NCBI GenBank assembly: GCA_937906975.1
Contig: CALCUN010000192.1
Span: 1 to 17,692, forward strand
Source of the DNA: an uncultured Bacteroidales bacterium
GTDB lineage: Bacteria; Bacteroidota; Bacteroidia; Bacteroidales; P3
Direction of reading: 5' to 3'
Length of the DNA: 17,692 nt
In this document: piece by piece, positions 1-7,396 of the stretch
Layout: each line of letters opens with the position of its first letter
Position numbering within the stretch: position 1 is the stretch's first letter
Notes under the pieces: generated by a model
What the model was told of the DNA's origin: nothing
What the model saw: the letters and a program-made list of their open reading frames with translations, nothing else
Database searches by the model: none
Translations under genes and position numbers: made by a program

Positions 1-86
1 CCAGAATTTCCTACTCCGCTACCGCCGTATTTTTCTAAATCGCTGTTGAATATTTCTTTGTAGGATCCAGGTTTAGCAACTCCAAT
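1..86 (-). pseudogene. glgB: C-terminal fragment of 1,4-alpha-glucan branching enzyme (cut at window edge)
   Basis: Read on the minus strand from about position 86 to 1, one frame gives IGVAKPGSYKEIFNSD followed by LEKYGGSGVGNSG. This matches the C-terminal all-beta domain of bacterial glycogen branching enzymes (pattern IGVPxPGxYxExxNSDxxxYGGSGVxN). The match stops near 86; upstream of it the NFTPV-type sequence expected for GlgB is missing and murC sequence on the other strand begins. The gene's 3' end lies beyond the window. The domain resemblance is seen directly; the gene name comes from family knowledge. It is only a fragment here, because the catalytic barrel is absent. Confidence 0.5.
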
Positions 87-111
87 AGCTGGATTTGCAG
101 TATCTGTTGCT

Positions 112-666
112 TTGATGGCAGATGCAGTATGTGACAATAATGAAAATGCAATACTTGCTTTATCAATAGCAATGAATCTTGGTGTAAGTGAATATGAATT
201 AAGAGCTTCTTTAAAATCATTTAAAGGTATGAAGCGAAGATTTGACTTGCAATTAAAAACACAAGACACAATATACTATGATGACTATGCTCACCACCCA
301 GAAGAAATCGAAGCAACAATTACATCATTAAAACACTTGCACCCAAATAAAAGAATATGTGGTATTTTTCAACCACATTTGTATTCAAGAACAAGGGACT
401 TTGCAGATGAGTTTGCAAAAGCATTAGAACATTTAGATGATATAATACTAATACCAATCTATCCAGCAAGAGAAGAACCAATAGCAGGAATAACTTCTAA
501 AACTATTTTGCATAAGATAAATAAAATGGATAAGTATCATGTGACAAAAGAACAGTTATTTCCATTGTTGTCTGCACTTGAGCCACAACTATTAGTTACA
601 CTTGGAGCAGGGGATATAGATCAATTAGTAGAGCCAATAACACAATTTTTAAAAGATAATGAATAA
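112..666 (+). CDS. murC: UDP-N-acetylmuramate--L-alanine ligase, 3' part only
   Basis: MurC joins L-alanine to UDP-MurNAc in the cytoplasm, the first step of peptide stem assembly in peptidoglycan synthesis. Only the C-terminal Mur ligase domain and the end of the central domain are present: NNENAILALSIAMNLGV corresponds to the PGxHNxxNAxAA region, followed by DDYAHHPEEI, FQPHLYSRTRDFADEF and LTLGAGDID, all typical of MurC. Full-length MurC is about 450-460 aa; only about 180 aa remain. An in-frame stop at 61-63 and stops in the other two plus-strand frames block any extension, so the N-terminal ATPase part is missing. The TTG at 112 and ATG at 115 are merely the first possible starts, not the natural one. 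True murC sequence probably starts around 121-133. The stop overlaps the ftsQ start by 8 bp, as expected in a division operon. Confidence 0.9.
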   Translation: MMADAVCDNNENAILALSIAMNLGVSEYELRASLKSFKGMKRRFDLQLKTQDTIYYDDYAHHPEEIEATITSLKHLHPNKRICGIFQPHLYSRTRDFADEFAKALEHLDDIILIPIYPAREEPIAGITSKTILHKINKMDKYHVTKEQLFPLLSALEPQLLVTLGAGDIDQLVEPITQFLKDNE

Positions 667-1414
667 GACGATAAAATTTCTACTATTAGTAATAGGATTA
701 TTAGCACTTGTCATCGTAGCGAATATTACGATGAAGAATCTTAATGTGTCTAAAGTAGAAATTGAAATGAACTACAAAACTGCAGATAGACTAATTTATA
801 AAGAGCAAGTACATTCATTACTCTCAAAAAAATATGGAGATTTTACTAATTATAAAAGAAAAGAAATAGAAACAGAGGAAATTGAAAATTTCTTAAGAGA
901 AAAGAATCTAATATATTCAGTAGATGTATATCTAAATTTGTTAGGTACACTTAAAATAGATATAGTTCAGAATTCGCCAATATTGAGAATATTTACAGAA
1001 AACAAACAATACTATATAGACGAAGAGGGTAATGTTTGTAATACAATAAAGAACAAAGCTGCAGATGTGATTATCGTAAACGGAAATATTAGAGAAGCAC
1101 TGAAAGGAATTAAAACAATAGATTCAGTAAAAACACCTATTACTTATGATATACATAAACTTGTTTTGAAAATAGAACAAGACTCAATTTTAAGAAATCA
1201 AATAGATCAAATCTATTATGATAAACAAAGAGGATTTGAGTTGTTGCCAAAAATAGGAGATTATGTAATCAAAATAGGAAAGATGGAAAAAATCGATGAG
1301 AAACTAATAAAACTAAACAATCTATATAAAGAGGGTTTTTCAGAATTTGGCTGGGATAACTATAGTGAAATAAAATTAGAATTCGAAGGACAAGTAGTTT
1401 GCGTAAGAAAGTAA
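659..1414 (+). CDS. ftsQ: Cell division protein FtsQ
   Basis: FtsQ is a single-pass inner-membrane divisome protein with a periplasmic POTRA domain that links early and late division proteins. The 251-aa product has a short basic N-terminus, one hydrophobic segment at about residues 6-24, then a POTRA-like region (about 30-100, including YSVDVYLNLLGTLKIDIVQNSPILRIF) and a beta domain ending in LEFEGQVVCVRK. Sequence identity among FtsQ proteins is low, so the call rests on this architecture plus position between murC and ftsA, the standard Bacteroidetes order. Its ATG overlaps the murC end by 8 bp, suggesting translational coupling. ftsA follows after 22 bp. Confidence 0.92.
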   Translation: MNKTIKFLLLVIGLLALVIVANITMKNLNVSKVEIEMNYKTADRLIYKEQVHSLLSKKYGDFTNYKRKEIETEEIENFLREKNLIYSVDVYLNLLGTLKIDIVQNSPILRIFTENKQYYIDEEGNVCNTIKNKAADVIIVNGNIREALKGIKTIDSVKTPITYDIHKLVLKIEQDSILRNQIDQIYYDKQRGFELLPKIGDYVIKIGKMEKIDEKLIKLNNLYKEGFSEFGWDNYSEIKLEFEGQVVCVRK

Positions 1415-1436
1415 AACAATAAACACAATAAATGAT

Positions 1437-2747
1437 ATGAAAAATATAGTAGTAGGAATTGATGTCGGTACGACAAAAATTGCAGTTTTTATTGCAGAGA
1501 AAAAAGAAAATGATGAGATTCACATATTAGGGATGGGACGTACAGAATCTCATGGAGTAGAAAGAGGTGTTGTAAAAAACATAGAAGATACAGCTTCTTC
1601 CATTAAAATAGCGGTAAAAGAAGCCGAAGAAATGTCGGGAGAAACAGTAGAAGAAGTATATGTAGGAATTGCAGGACATCATATTCGTTCTAAACAACAT
1701 AGAGGAAACATTATAATTAGAGAAGAAGAACACATTATTACAAGAGAAGACGTAGAGCGACTAAAAAACGAACAATACGACATTCTCATGGAACATGGAG
1801 AACAAATAATAGATGTTATTCCTCAAAATTACATTGTAGATAATGATTCTCCAACAATTAATCCAGTAGGAAGAATAGGAAAATGTTTGGCAGGAGATTT
1901 CCATTTAATAACAGGAAATGTAACAAACATACAAAACATTTATCGAAGCGTACAATTAGCAGGATATAAAGTAAAGAAATTGGTATTAGAGCCAATAGCC
2001 TCAGCAGAATCAGTAGTAGATAAAGGAGAAAAAGATGCAGGAATTTGTTTAGTTGATATAGGAGGAGGCACAACCGATGTTGCAATTTTCCATGGAGGAA
2101 TAATACGACACACAGCCGTAATTCCATTAGCAGGAAATGTAATAACAGACGACATAAAGGACTGCTGCTCTATCATAAGATCACAAGCCGAAGCCCTAAA
2201 ATGTAATTTTGGAGCATGTCTTGAAACCTCTACATCAAATAATGAAATTATTTCTATACCAGGTTTTAGAGGAAGAGACCCAAAAGAAATATCAGTACAA
2301 CAATTAATACGAGTGATTAATTCAAGAGTAACAATGATATTAGATCAAGTCTTATATGAGTTAGTAAACACAGGCTACGACAAAAAACTCATAGCAGGCG
2401 TTGTTTTAACAGGAGGAGGAGCAAAAATAAAAGACATAGATAAATACGCAGAATTTATTTTAGGATTAGATGCTCGCATAGGAACCCCACAAGAACATCT
2501 CTCAGGAACAATAACCGAAGAGATGAAACACCCAATGCACGCAACTGGAATAGGATTGATTCTAAAAGCACTTCAAGATTTAGAAGAAAAATTATTAGGC
2601 ACTCCAAAAGAGGAAGAAGAAAAAGAAGAACAGCAACAAGTAGGAGTACAAGAAACTATTGAAGTAGAGCCTGAAAAAAATAGAAAAAGTTTTGTGAAAA
2701 AAATAGAAAAATTTCTTGGAGGCATCATAGGAGAAGGAAAGGAATAG
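1437..2747 (+). CDS. ftsA: Cell division protein FtsA
   Basis: FtsA is the actin-like ATPase that tethers FtsZ filaments to the inner membrane and recruits later division proteins. The 436-aa protein shows the actin-fold motifs in order: phosphate-1 GIDVGTTK (residues 7-14), the FtsA-specific 1C subdomain (about 85-165), phosphate-2 VDIGGGTTDVAIF (206-218) and adenosine motif VLTGGGAK (323-330). After the core comes a Glu/Lys/Gln-rich linker (about 388-413) and a C-terminal amphipathic helix, SFVKKIEKFLGGIIG (418-432), which fits the membrane-targeting sequence. The ATG start gives a conserved MKNIVVGIDVG opening. It lies between ftsQ and ftsZ in one orientation; a 111-bp gap precedes ftsZ, in which I found no exact Bacteroidetes promoter. 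Confidence 0.97.
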   Translation: MKNIVVGIDVGTTKIAVFIAEKKENDEIHILGMGRTESHGVERGVVKNIEDTASSIKIAVKEAEEMSGETVEEVYVGIAGHHIRSKQHRGNIIIREEEHIITREDVERLKNEQYDILMEHGEQIIDVIPQNYIVDNDSPTINPVGRIGKCLAGDFHLITGNVTNIQNIYRSVQLAGYKVKKLVLEPIASAESVVDKGEKDAGICLVDIGGGTTDVAIFHGGIIRHTAVIPLAGNVITDDIKDCCSIIRSQAEALKCNFGACLETSTSNNEIISIPGFRGRDPKEISVQQLIRVINSRVTMILDQVLYELVNTGYDKKLIAGVVLTGGGAKIKDIDKYAEFILGLDARIGTPQEHLSGTITEEMKHPMHATGIGLILKALQDLEEKLLGTPKEEEEKEEQQQVGVQETIEVEPEKNRKSFVKKIEKFLGGIIGEGKE

Positions 2748-2858
2748 TATTATTAACACTTTCCTGTGGAAAACTCTATGAATCTCAATCATTATTGTGT
2801 ATATAAAAAATAGTAATTTTACAAATTGATATATTATTTGTCATTTAAGAATAAAAGT

Positions 2859-4478
2859 ATGGAAGAATTAATGCAATTTGAAAGCGAAATAACAGAAAGT
2901 AATTTATTGAAAATGGACGCACCAAAAGAACAATCCTCATATATAAAAGTATTAGGAGTAGGAGGTGCAGGAACCAATGCTGTAAATCACATGTTCAAGT
3001 GTGGGATACAAGGCGTGGACTTTATAGTTTGTAACACAGACCAAGTATCATTAGACACTTCACCTGTATCAAACAAAATCAAAATAGGAGAAGGCGGGTT
3101 AGGAGCAGGTAATGCACCAGAAATTGCACGTGTTGCAGCAGAAGAAGCAGAAGAAGAAATCAAATCATACTTAGAGCATAATACAAGAATGCTATTTGTA
3201 ACAGCAGGAATGGGCGGAGGAACCGGAACAGGAGCCTCACCTGTGATAGCGAGATTTGCAAAAGAAATACAATTAGAATCAACAGAAGAACAAATATTAG
3301 TAGTTGGAGTAGTAACCTTACCATTTTCATTTGAGGGAAGAAAGAGAAAAACTCAAGCACAAGAAGGTATAAAAAGACTAAGAGAAGAAGTTGATGCCGT
3401 AATTACAATCAACACAGACAAACTAAAAGAATATGGTAACTTTACTATGAGTAAAGCCTTCGCAATGGCAGACGACATTCTTTTAACAGCAGCAAAAGGA
3501 ATTTCTGAAATGATGACAGGAACAGGAAGAGTACATGTCGATTTCAGAGACGTTCAATCTGTTATGAAAAACTCAGGAGTAGCTCTTATGGGAACAGGAA
3601 TTGCAGAAGGAGAAAACAGAGCTATGGAAGCAATACAAGCAGCAACAACCTCAAAACTGCTTAATGATAATGATATATCATCAACAAAGAAAATACTTCT
3701 ATACTTCCTATCATCAGAAGAAAACGAAACACGTATGGAAGAAATAGACACTATTACAACATACTTAGAAGAAGTTACAAATGATGAGGTAGAATACATT
3801 TGGGGTATGGGAATAGACGATACATTAGGAGATAAATTGTCTATAACCTTAGTAGCAACAGGATTTAACTCACAAGAAATCTACACACCACAACAAAGAA
3901 CACCACTAACAACAAGCGTATTATCACAACCAACACAAACAACAGTTGTTACACCACAACCAGTACAAATAGAAGAACCATATATCAAACCAAAACAAGA
4001 AGACGTAGTAATAACTAAAAGGGAAGAAGAAGTAAAACAACCGATAGTTGATACCAGACAAGTAATATCAGTTGATATTAATATGAATCCCCTAACAAAC
4101 ACTACACCAAACACTGAAGCAGCAACAAAATTAACAGGCATTATCTCAGAACCTCAAATAGCTGTGATAACAAAACCAGAAGCACCTGTTGAAATCAAAC
4201 AAGAACCACCAGCACAACAAAAACCAATAGGCTTAAACTTTCCAGTAAACCCAAAACTTACAGTTGAAGAGCGAATGGTAAGAATGCAAAAAATAAGAGA
4301 ATTACTTTCAACAGAAGAAGGAATCAATCAACTCATATCAACCTCACCATTAGAAATGGAAACAATGAATTTTGATCAAGAATACTCACAAACAAATCAA
4401 ACTTCAAACTATTCCATCAACCAAGACGGTCAAGTAGTATATGGAATCAACAAAAGCCTTAACGCTTGCGTAGATTAA
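2859..4478 (+). CDS. ftsZ: Cell division GTPase FtsZ
   Basis: FtsZ is the tubulin-like GTPase that polymerises into the Z ring at midcell. The glycine-rich start of the GTPase core is [15 protein letters not shown] (31-45); the tubulin signature GGGTGTG lies at residues 119-125, and later core segments such as ITINTDKL and the [15 protein letters not shown] helix are present. After the core (about residue 330) there is a long disordered linker rich in Gln, Thr, Pro and Val, then a helix-forming segment [15 protein letters not shown] and a short tail ending NKSLNACVD, the expected place of the FtsA-binding peptide. I chose the ATG at 2859 (539 aa); a TTG at 2826 would add 11 residues with no family counterpart. 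The long linker makes it larger than the roughly 380-aa E. coli protein, as is common in Bacteroidetes. Confidence 0.97.
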   Translation: MEELMQFESEITESNLLKMDAPKEQSSYIKVLGVGGAGTNAVNHMFKCGIQGVDFIVCNTDQVSLDTSPVSNKIKIGEGGLGAGNAPEIARVAAEEAEEEIKSYLEHNTRMLFVTAGMGGGTGTGASPVIARFAKEIQLESTEEQILVVGVVTLPFSFEGRKRKTQAQEGIKRLREEVDAVITINTDKLKEYGNFTMSKAFAMADDILLTAAKGISEMMTGTGRVHVDFRDVQSVMKNSGVALMGTGIAEGENRAMEAIQAATTSKLLNDNDISSTKKILLYFLSSEENETRMEEIDTITTYLEEVTNDEVEYIWGMGIDDTLGDKLSITLVATGFNSQEIYTPQQRTPLTTSVLSQPTQTTVVTPQPVQIEEPYIKPKQEDVVITKREEEVKQPIVDTRQVISVDINMNPLTNTTPNTEAATKLTGIISEPQIAVITKPEAPVEIKQEPPAQQKPIGLNFPVNPKLTVEERMVRMQKIRELLSTEEGINQLISTSPLEMETMNFDQEYSQTNQTSNYSINQDGQVVYGINKSLNACVD

Positions 4479-4497
4479 AACAAGAAACAAAAACAAA

Positions 4498-4929
4498 GTG
4501 AAAGTAAAAATCATAAACAAATCACAACACCCACTACCTGCCTATGAGACAATCTCATCGGCAGGTATGGATTTAAGAGCCTCTCTTGCAGAACCAATCA
4601 TTCTCCAACCAATGCAGAGAGCATTAATCCCAACAGGACTTTACATAGAATTGCCAATAGGCACAGAAGCTCAAATACGCCCACGTTCAGGCTTAGCATT
4701 CAAAAACGGAATCACAGTATTAAACTCACCAGGCACAATAGACGCAGACTATCGCGGAGAGATAAAAGTCCTACTCATAAACCTATCACAAGAACCCTTT
4801 GAAATAAAAGACTCAGAACGCATAGCACAAATGGTAATCAGCCGCCACGAAACCATAGACTGGGAAGAAGTAGAAATACTTAACCAAACCCAAAGAGGCG
4901 AAGGCGGATTTGGCCACACAGGTAAATAA
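4498..4929 (+). CDS. dut: Deoxyuridine 5'-triphosphate nucleotidohydrolase (dUTPase)
   Basis: This trimeric cytoplasmic enzyme hydrolyses dUTP to dUMP and pyrophosphate, keeping uracil out of DNA and supplying the thymidylate precursor. All five dUTPase motifs are visible in the 143-aa protein: AGMDLRA (22-28), PRSGLA (62-67), [10 protein letters not shown] (79-88, with the catalytic Asp and base-stacking Tyr), RIAQMV (108-113) and the P-loop-like [10 protein letters not shown] (133-142). The length is normal for the family. Translation must start at GTG 4498: no in-frame ATG precedes the conserved MKVKIINKS opening. It begins 19 bp after ftsZ and ends 6 bp before prfB, so it is probably cotranscribed with them. 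Confidence 0.96.
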   Translation: MKVKIINKSQHPLPAYETISSAGMDLRASLAEPIILQPMQRALIPTGLYIELPIGTEAQIRPRSGLAFKNGITVLNSPGTIDADYRGEIKVLLINLSQEPFEIKDSERIAQMVISRHETIDWEEVEILNQTQRGEGGFGHTGK

Positions 4930-4935
4930 AACAAG

Positions 4936-6022
4936 ATGACAGCAGACGAAGCAATAAAAACCTTTCAAGAAAGAGTAGCAACTCTAAGGAGGTGTCTTTG
5001 ACGTAGATACCTTAGAAAAAGACATCAACCAAGCACAAGAAAAAACACAAGCCGAAGACTTTTGGCAAGAACCCAAAGAAGCAGAGAAATTCCTAAAACA
5101 ACTCAGCGAAAAAAAAAGCCGTTTACAATCCTTTCTAACAGTAAACACAGCCTTTGAAGACTTTCAAGTACTAAAAGAGTTCTATGACGAAGGCTCAGTT
5201 GAAGAAGCAGAAATCCAACAAAACATAGAAAGCCTTACAACCCTAATAGAAGACTTGGAATTCAAGAATATGCTCTCCTCAGAAGAAGACAGACTATCAG
5301 CAATCATAACAATAAACGCAGGAGCAGGCGGAACCGAATCCTGTGATTGGGCAAGCATGCTGATGCGTATGTATTTACGTTGGGCAGAAAAGAATAACTA
5401 CAAACAATCACAAGTAGATTACCAAGAAGGCGATGTAGCAGGAATTAAAAGCGTGAGTATAGAAATAGAAGGCGAATATGCATACGGCTATCTCAAAGGA
5501 GAAAGCGGAGTACACCGCCTTGTAAGACAATCACCCTTCAATGCAGCAAACAAACGCCAAACCTCCTTTGCCTCAGTCTATGTATATCCCATCATAGACG
5601 AAAACATAGAAATCAATATCAATCCTGCCGACATAGAATGGGACACTTTCCGTTCCTCAGGCCCAGGAGGACAAAACGTAAACAAAGTAGAAACAGCAGT
5701 ACGCCTACGATACAAACCCGAAAACATAGTAATAGAGTGCCAACAAACCCGTTCACAACTCCAAAACCGCGAAAAAGCAATGCAAATGCTACGTTCGCAA
5801 CTCTATGAAATGGAATTAAGAAAAAAGAAAGAAAAAATAGCCGAAATAGAAGGCAGTAAAAAGAAAATAGAATGGGGTAGCCAAATCCGAAACTATGTCT
5901 TGCACCCATATAAACTTGTAAAAGACGTAAGAACCGGCATAGAAACAACCGATACCACAGCAGTACTTGACGGCGACTTAGAACAATTCATCAAAGCTTT
6001 CCTAATGGAGTACGGAGACTAA
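4936..6022 (+). CDS. prfB: Peptide chain release factor 2, expressed by programmed +1 frameshift
   Basis: RF2 recognises UAA and UGA and triggers peptide release. Reading starts at ATG 4936 and runs 21 codons (ending TLRRCL) to an in-frame TGA at 4999-5001. Slipping +1 at CTT-TGA-C continues as DVDTLEKDI from 5000 without interruption to 6022, giving about 361 aa, the normal RF2 length. The shifted frame contains the SPF stop-recognition tripeptide (about 199-201) and the GGQ catalytic motif (about 244-246, in [18 protein letters not shown]). The N-terminal coiled domain is intact across the join, so this is the classical autoregulatory frameshift and not a mutation: low RF2 lets ribosomes pause at its own UGA and shift. 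The gene follows dut by 6 bp. A second, degraded copy of its 3' end lies near 6851-6915. Confidence 0.97.
4987..5002 (+). promoter_or_regulatory. RF2 programmed frameshift site
   Basis: AGGAGG (4987-4992) lies three bases before CTT (4996-4998), followed by TGA (4999-5001) and C. This is the canonical arrangement: internal Shine-Dalgarno, 3-nt spacer, slippery CUU, poorly terminated UGAC. Pairing of AGGAGG with the 16S 3' end strains the ribosome and promotes the +1 slip on CUU/UUU. The same order is found in E. coli prfB. Confidence 0.97.
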
Positions 6023-6034
6023 GAATTTGTATTT

Positions 6035-6844
6035 ATGAAAAAACAACAAGTTATATATATTGAAGATTCAGTAATAACAATTCTACCTCAAAACAATGAA
6101 GATTATATTTCTCTTACAGATATGGCACATAGCCAAATGCAAGAACATGTAATATTTCGTTGGTTAAGTCTTAAAAGTACAATAGAATACATAGGGGAGT
6201 GGGAATCTTTATACAATCCCAATTTTAATTATACCGAATTCGGTACAATTAAAAATATGGCAGGAAGTAATAACTTTGTGCTTTCAGTAAAAAGTTGGAT
6301 TGAAAAAACCAATGCTATTGGTATTGTTGCAAAGGCTGGAAGATATGGAGGGACTTACGCACATAAAGATATTGCATATCACTTTGGAATGTGGATTAGT
6401 CCTCGTTTTCAATTATTGCTCGTAAAAGAATATCAACGCCTTCAAGAAGAAAAACAGAAATTATTAGGCTGGACAGCAAAACGTGAATTATCAAAAATAA
6501 ATTATCATATACATACAGATGCAATTAAAAAGAATTTAATACCGCAAGAATTAACTCCCCAACAAATATCATATCTTTACGCTAATGAAGCAGATGTATT
6601 AAATGTATCATTGTTTGGAATGACAGCAAAACAATGGAGAGAAGCCAATCCTAATTTAAAAGGTAATATTCGAGATTATGCTACCATAAATGAACTTATA
6701 TGTTTATCAAACTTAGAAAATCTAAATGCAGTTTTTATAAATGAAAATATGCCACAAAACGAAAGATTGGTGAAATTGAATAAAATAGCCATACAGCAAA
6801 TGCAAATTCTTGAAGATACCAATAGAAAATTGTTGTTATCATAG
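6035..6844 (+). CDS. KilA-N domain protein (phage/mobile-element type DNA-binding protein)
   Basis: The 269-aa product carries a KilA-N domain at about residues 20-135: LTDMAHSQMQEHVIFRWL, a variable segment, then GRYGGTYAHKDIAYHFGMWISPRFQL. KilA-N is a DNA-binding fold of phage antirepressors and mobile-element proteins and is related to modules in homing endonucleases. The remainder (about 135-269) is helical, begins with charged coiled-coil-like sequence (KEYQRLQEEKQKLLGW), contains FGMTAKQWREANP and ends in NRKLLLS; I see no nuclease motif. ATG 6035 is 12 bp after the prfB stop, so it may ride on the prfB transcript. Its coding strand has visibly more T than dut and prfB, suggesting separate ancestry. 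A degenerate prfB 3' end follows it directly. The precise role is unknown. Confidence 0.88.
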   Translation: MKKQQVIYIEDSVITILPQNNEDYISLTDMAHSQMQEHVIFRWLSLKSTIEYIGEWESLYNPNFNYTEFGTIKNMAGSNNFVLSVKSWIEKTNAIGIVAKAGRYGGTYAHKDIAYHFGMWISPRFQLLLVKEYQRLQEEKQKLLGWTAKRELSKINYHIHTDAIKKNLIPQELTPQQISYLYANEADVLNVSLFGMTAKQWREANPNLKGNIRDYATINELICLSNLENLNAVFINENMPQNERLVKLNKIAIQQMQILEDTNRKLLLS

Positions 6845-6850
6845 GAATAA

Positions 6851-6915
6851 GGCGTAAACCGGCGTAGAAACCACAAATACCACAGCAGTACTTGACGGCG
6901 ACTAAGAAACCATTA
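6851..6915 (+). pseudogene. Degraded duplicate of the prfB 3' end
   Basis: This stretch aligns to the end of prfB (about 5926-5990). A 27-base identical block sits at 6877-6903 and at 5952-5978, with a clear but imperfect match on its 5' side. In frame it reads [15 protein letters not shown] then TAA, against [18 protein letters not shown] in the intact gene. The I-to-V and D-to-N changes look like divergence between related alleles more than random decay. It has lost the final codons and any start. Together with the prfB end at 6022 it brackets the KilA-N gene, which marks an insertion or gene-conversion event. Confidence 0.88.
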
Positions 6916-6969
6916 AAAAAAACGAATAAAAATAAAGAATAAACGCCTTTTTCTTAAAACTAAACTGCG

Positions 6970-7025
6970 AAATACTTCAAAAATTTTGGACTTTAAAACC
7001 CTAATCCGAAATTTTTGAAGTATTT
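6970..7025. repeat. Long perfect inverted repeat (17-bp arms)
   Basis: AATACTTCAAAAATTT-type arms at 6970-6986 and 7009-7025 are exact reverse complements and enclose a 22-nt loop. The arms are almost pure A/T. It may act as a terminator for the prfB/KilA-N transcript, but only a short T run follows (TTTTGTCTT). It could also be the end of a small mobile element. Confidence 0.7.
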
Positions 7026-7065
7026 TGTCTTAAATAAAATACACTAAATCAAAATACTTAATTTT

Positions 7066-7104
7066 AAAAAGCAAAGAATTCTTTAATTTTTTCTTTGCTT
7101 TTTT
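7066..7104 (+). terminator. Terminator-like stem-loop downstream of the KilA-N gene
   Basis: AAAAAGCAAAGAA (7066-7078) pairs perfectly over 13 bp with TTCTTTGCTTTTT (7091-7103) around a 12-nt loop, and ends in a T run. It is nearly symmetrical (A run before, T run after), so it could stop transcription from either side. It is the best candidate end of the transcript that includes prfB and the KilA-N gene. Confidence 0.6.
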
Positions 7105-7146
7105 AGAATTTTCCTTAGGATTTTTAAATTTTTTCTTTGCTTTTTT
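7085..7146. repeat. 20-bp direct repeat containing a copied terminator arm
   Basis: The same 20 bases (AATTTTTTCTTTGCTTTTTT) occur at 7085-7104 and 7127-7146. The first copy includes the right arm of the stem at 7066-7103; the second could pair with the same left arm, giving an alternative, longer hairpin. Origin could be slippage or partial duplication. Confidence 0.8.
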
Positions 7147-7157
7147 TCTCTCTTAAA

Positions 7158-7226
7158 AAGGGGTGTCAATTTAAACTTACAAGGGGTATCAATTTAACTT
7201 TACAAGGGGTATCAATTTAAATGTAG
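7158..7226. repeat. Three tandem 23-bp repeats (iteron-like or IS21-type end)
   Basis: Units at 7158-7180, 7181-7203 and 7204-7226 are each exactly 23 bp, share AAGGGGTrTCAATTTAA and differ mainly in the last six bases. The first unit has TGTCAATTT; the other two have TATCAATTT. There is no spacer, so this is not a CRISPR array. Spacing of about two helical turns puts the motif on one DNA face, as in protein-binding iterons. From general knowledge, IS21-family elements also carry several short repeats at their ends with a terminal TG; no istA/istB genes and no matching inverted end were seen nearby. Confidence 0.85.
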
Positions 7227-7359
7227 GACATGAATAATAATATAAATAATAACAAAAAAATAATAATATATTTATAACAGAAAGATTTTTTTAGATTTTT
7301 CTTTCATTTACATGTCTTCTTTCTTTTGAAATCAGTGCAAAAACTTAGCGCGCCAAATT
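7227..7359. other. AT-rich spacer, no gene seen
   Basis: Positions 7227-7275 are nearly pure A/T (ATAATAATATA-type runs). The stretch has a 6-bp inverted repeat near its edges (GACATG 7227-7232, CATGTC 7311-7316) and a small hairpin GAAAGA/TCTTTC at 7280-7305. I see no open reading frame with family resemblance. The low melting stability next to the tandem repeats would suit a DNA-unwinding element, but no replication gene is present. Confidence 0.5.
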
Positions 7360-7390
7360 TTTGTGCTTTTAAAAATTTGTTTTACCTTTG
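7360..7390 (+). promoter_or_regulatory. Consensus Bacteroidetes promoter
   Basis: TTTG at 7360-7363, a 19-nt spacer, then TACCTTTG at 7383-7390. This is an exact match to the Bacteroidetes sigma-70-type promoter (-33 TTTG, -7 TAnnTTTG). The start of transcription should fall near 7395-7398. No protein gene starts for about 330 nt downstream, so it drives either a noncoding RNA or a long structured leader before the gene at 7728. Confidence 0.75.
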
Positions 7391-7396
7391 TGGGCA

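Noticed and set aside
64..120. Upstream extension of MurC (PGLATPIAGFAVSV) as genuine coding sequence
   Set aside because: It follows a stop at 61-63 and does not match the MurC segment that should precede the NNENA motif; it lies in the mixed junction zone.
2826..2858. TTG start for ftsZ that adds 11 residues
   Set aside because: The extra residues have no family counterpart, and ATG 2859 opens a normal Bacteroidetes FtsZ N-terminus.
2748..2858. A separate ftsZ promoter in the ftsA-ftsZ gap
   Set aside because: The closest match, TATTATTTG, has the wrong spacing inside the -7 box and no TTTG at the right distance; not strong enough to list.
4936..5001. prfB as a pseudogene broken by an early TGA
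   Set aside because: The AGGAGG-3 nt-CTT-TGA-C arrangement is the known RF2 frameshift signal, and the +1 frame is open to the normal C-terminus.
7158..7226. Short CRISPR array
   Set aside because: The three 23-bp units are directly tandem with no spacers, and no cas gene is present.
7227..7275. Chromosomal origin of replication
   Set aside because: The block is AT-rich but I see no DnaA boxes (TTATCCACA-type) and no dnaA or dnaN nearby.
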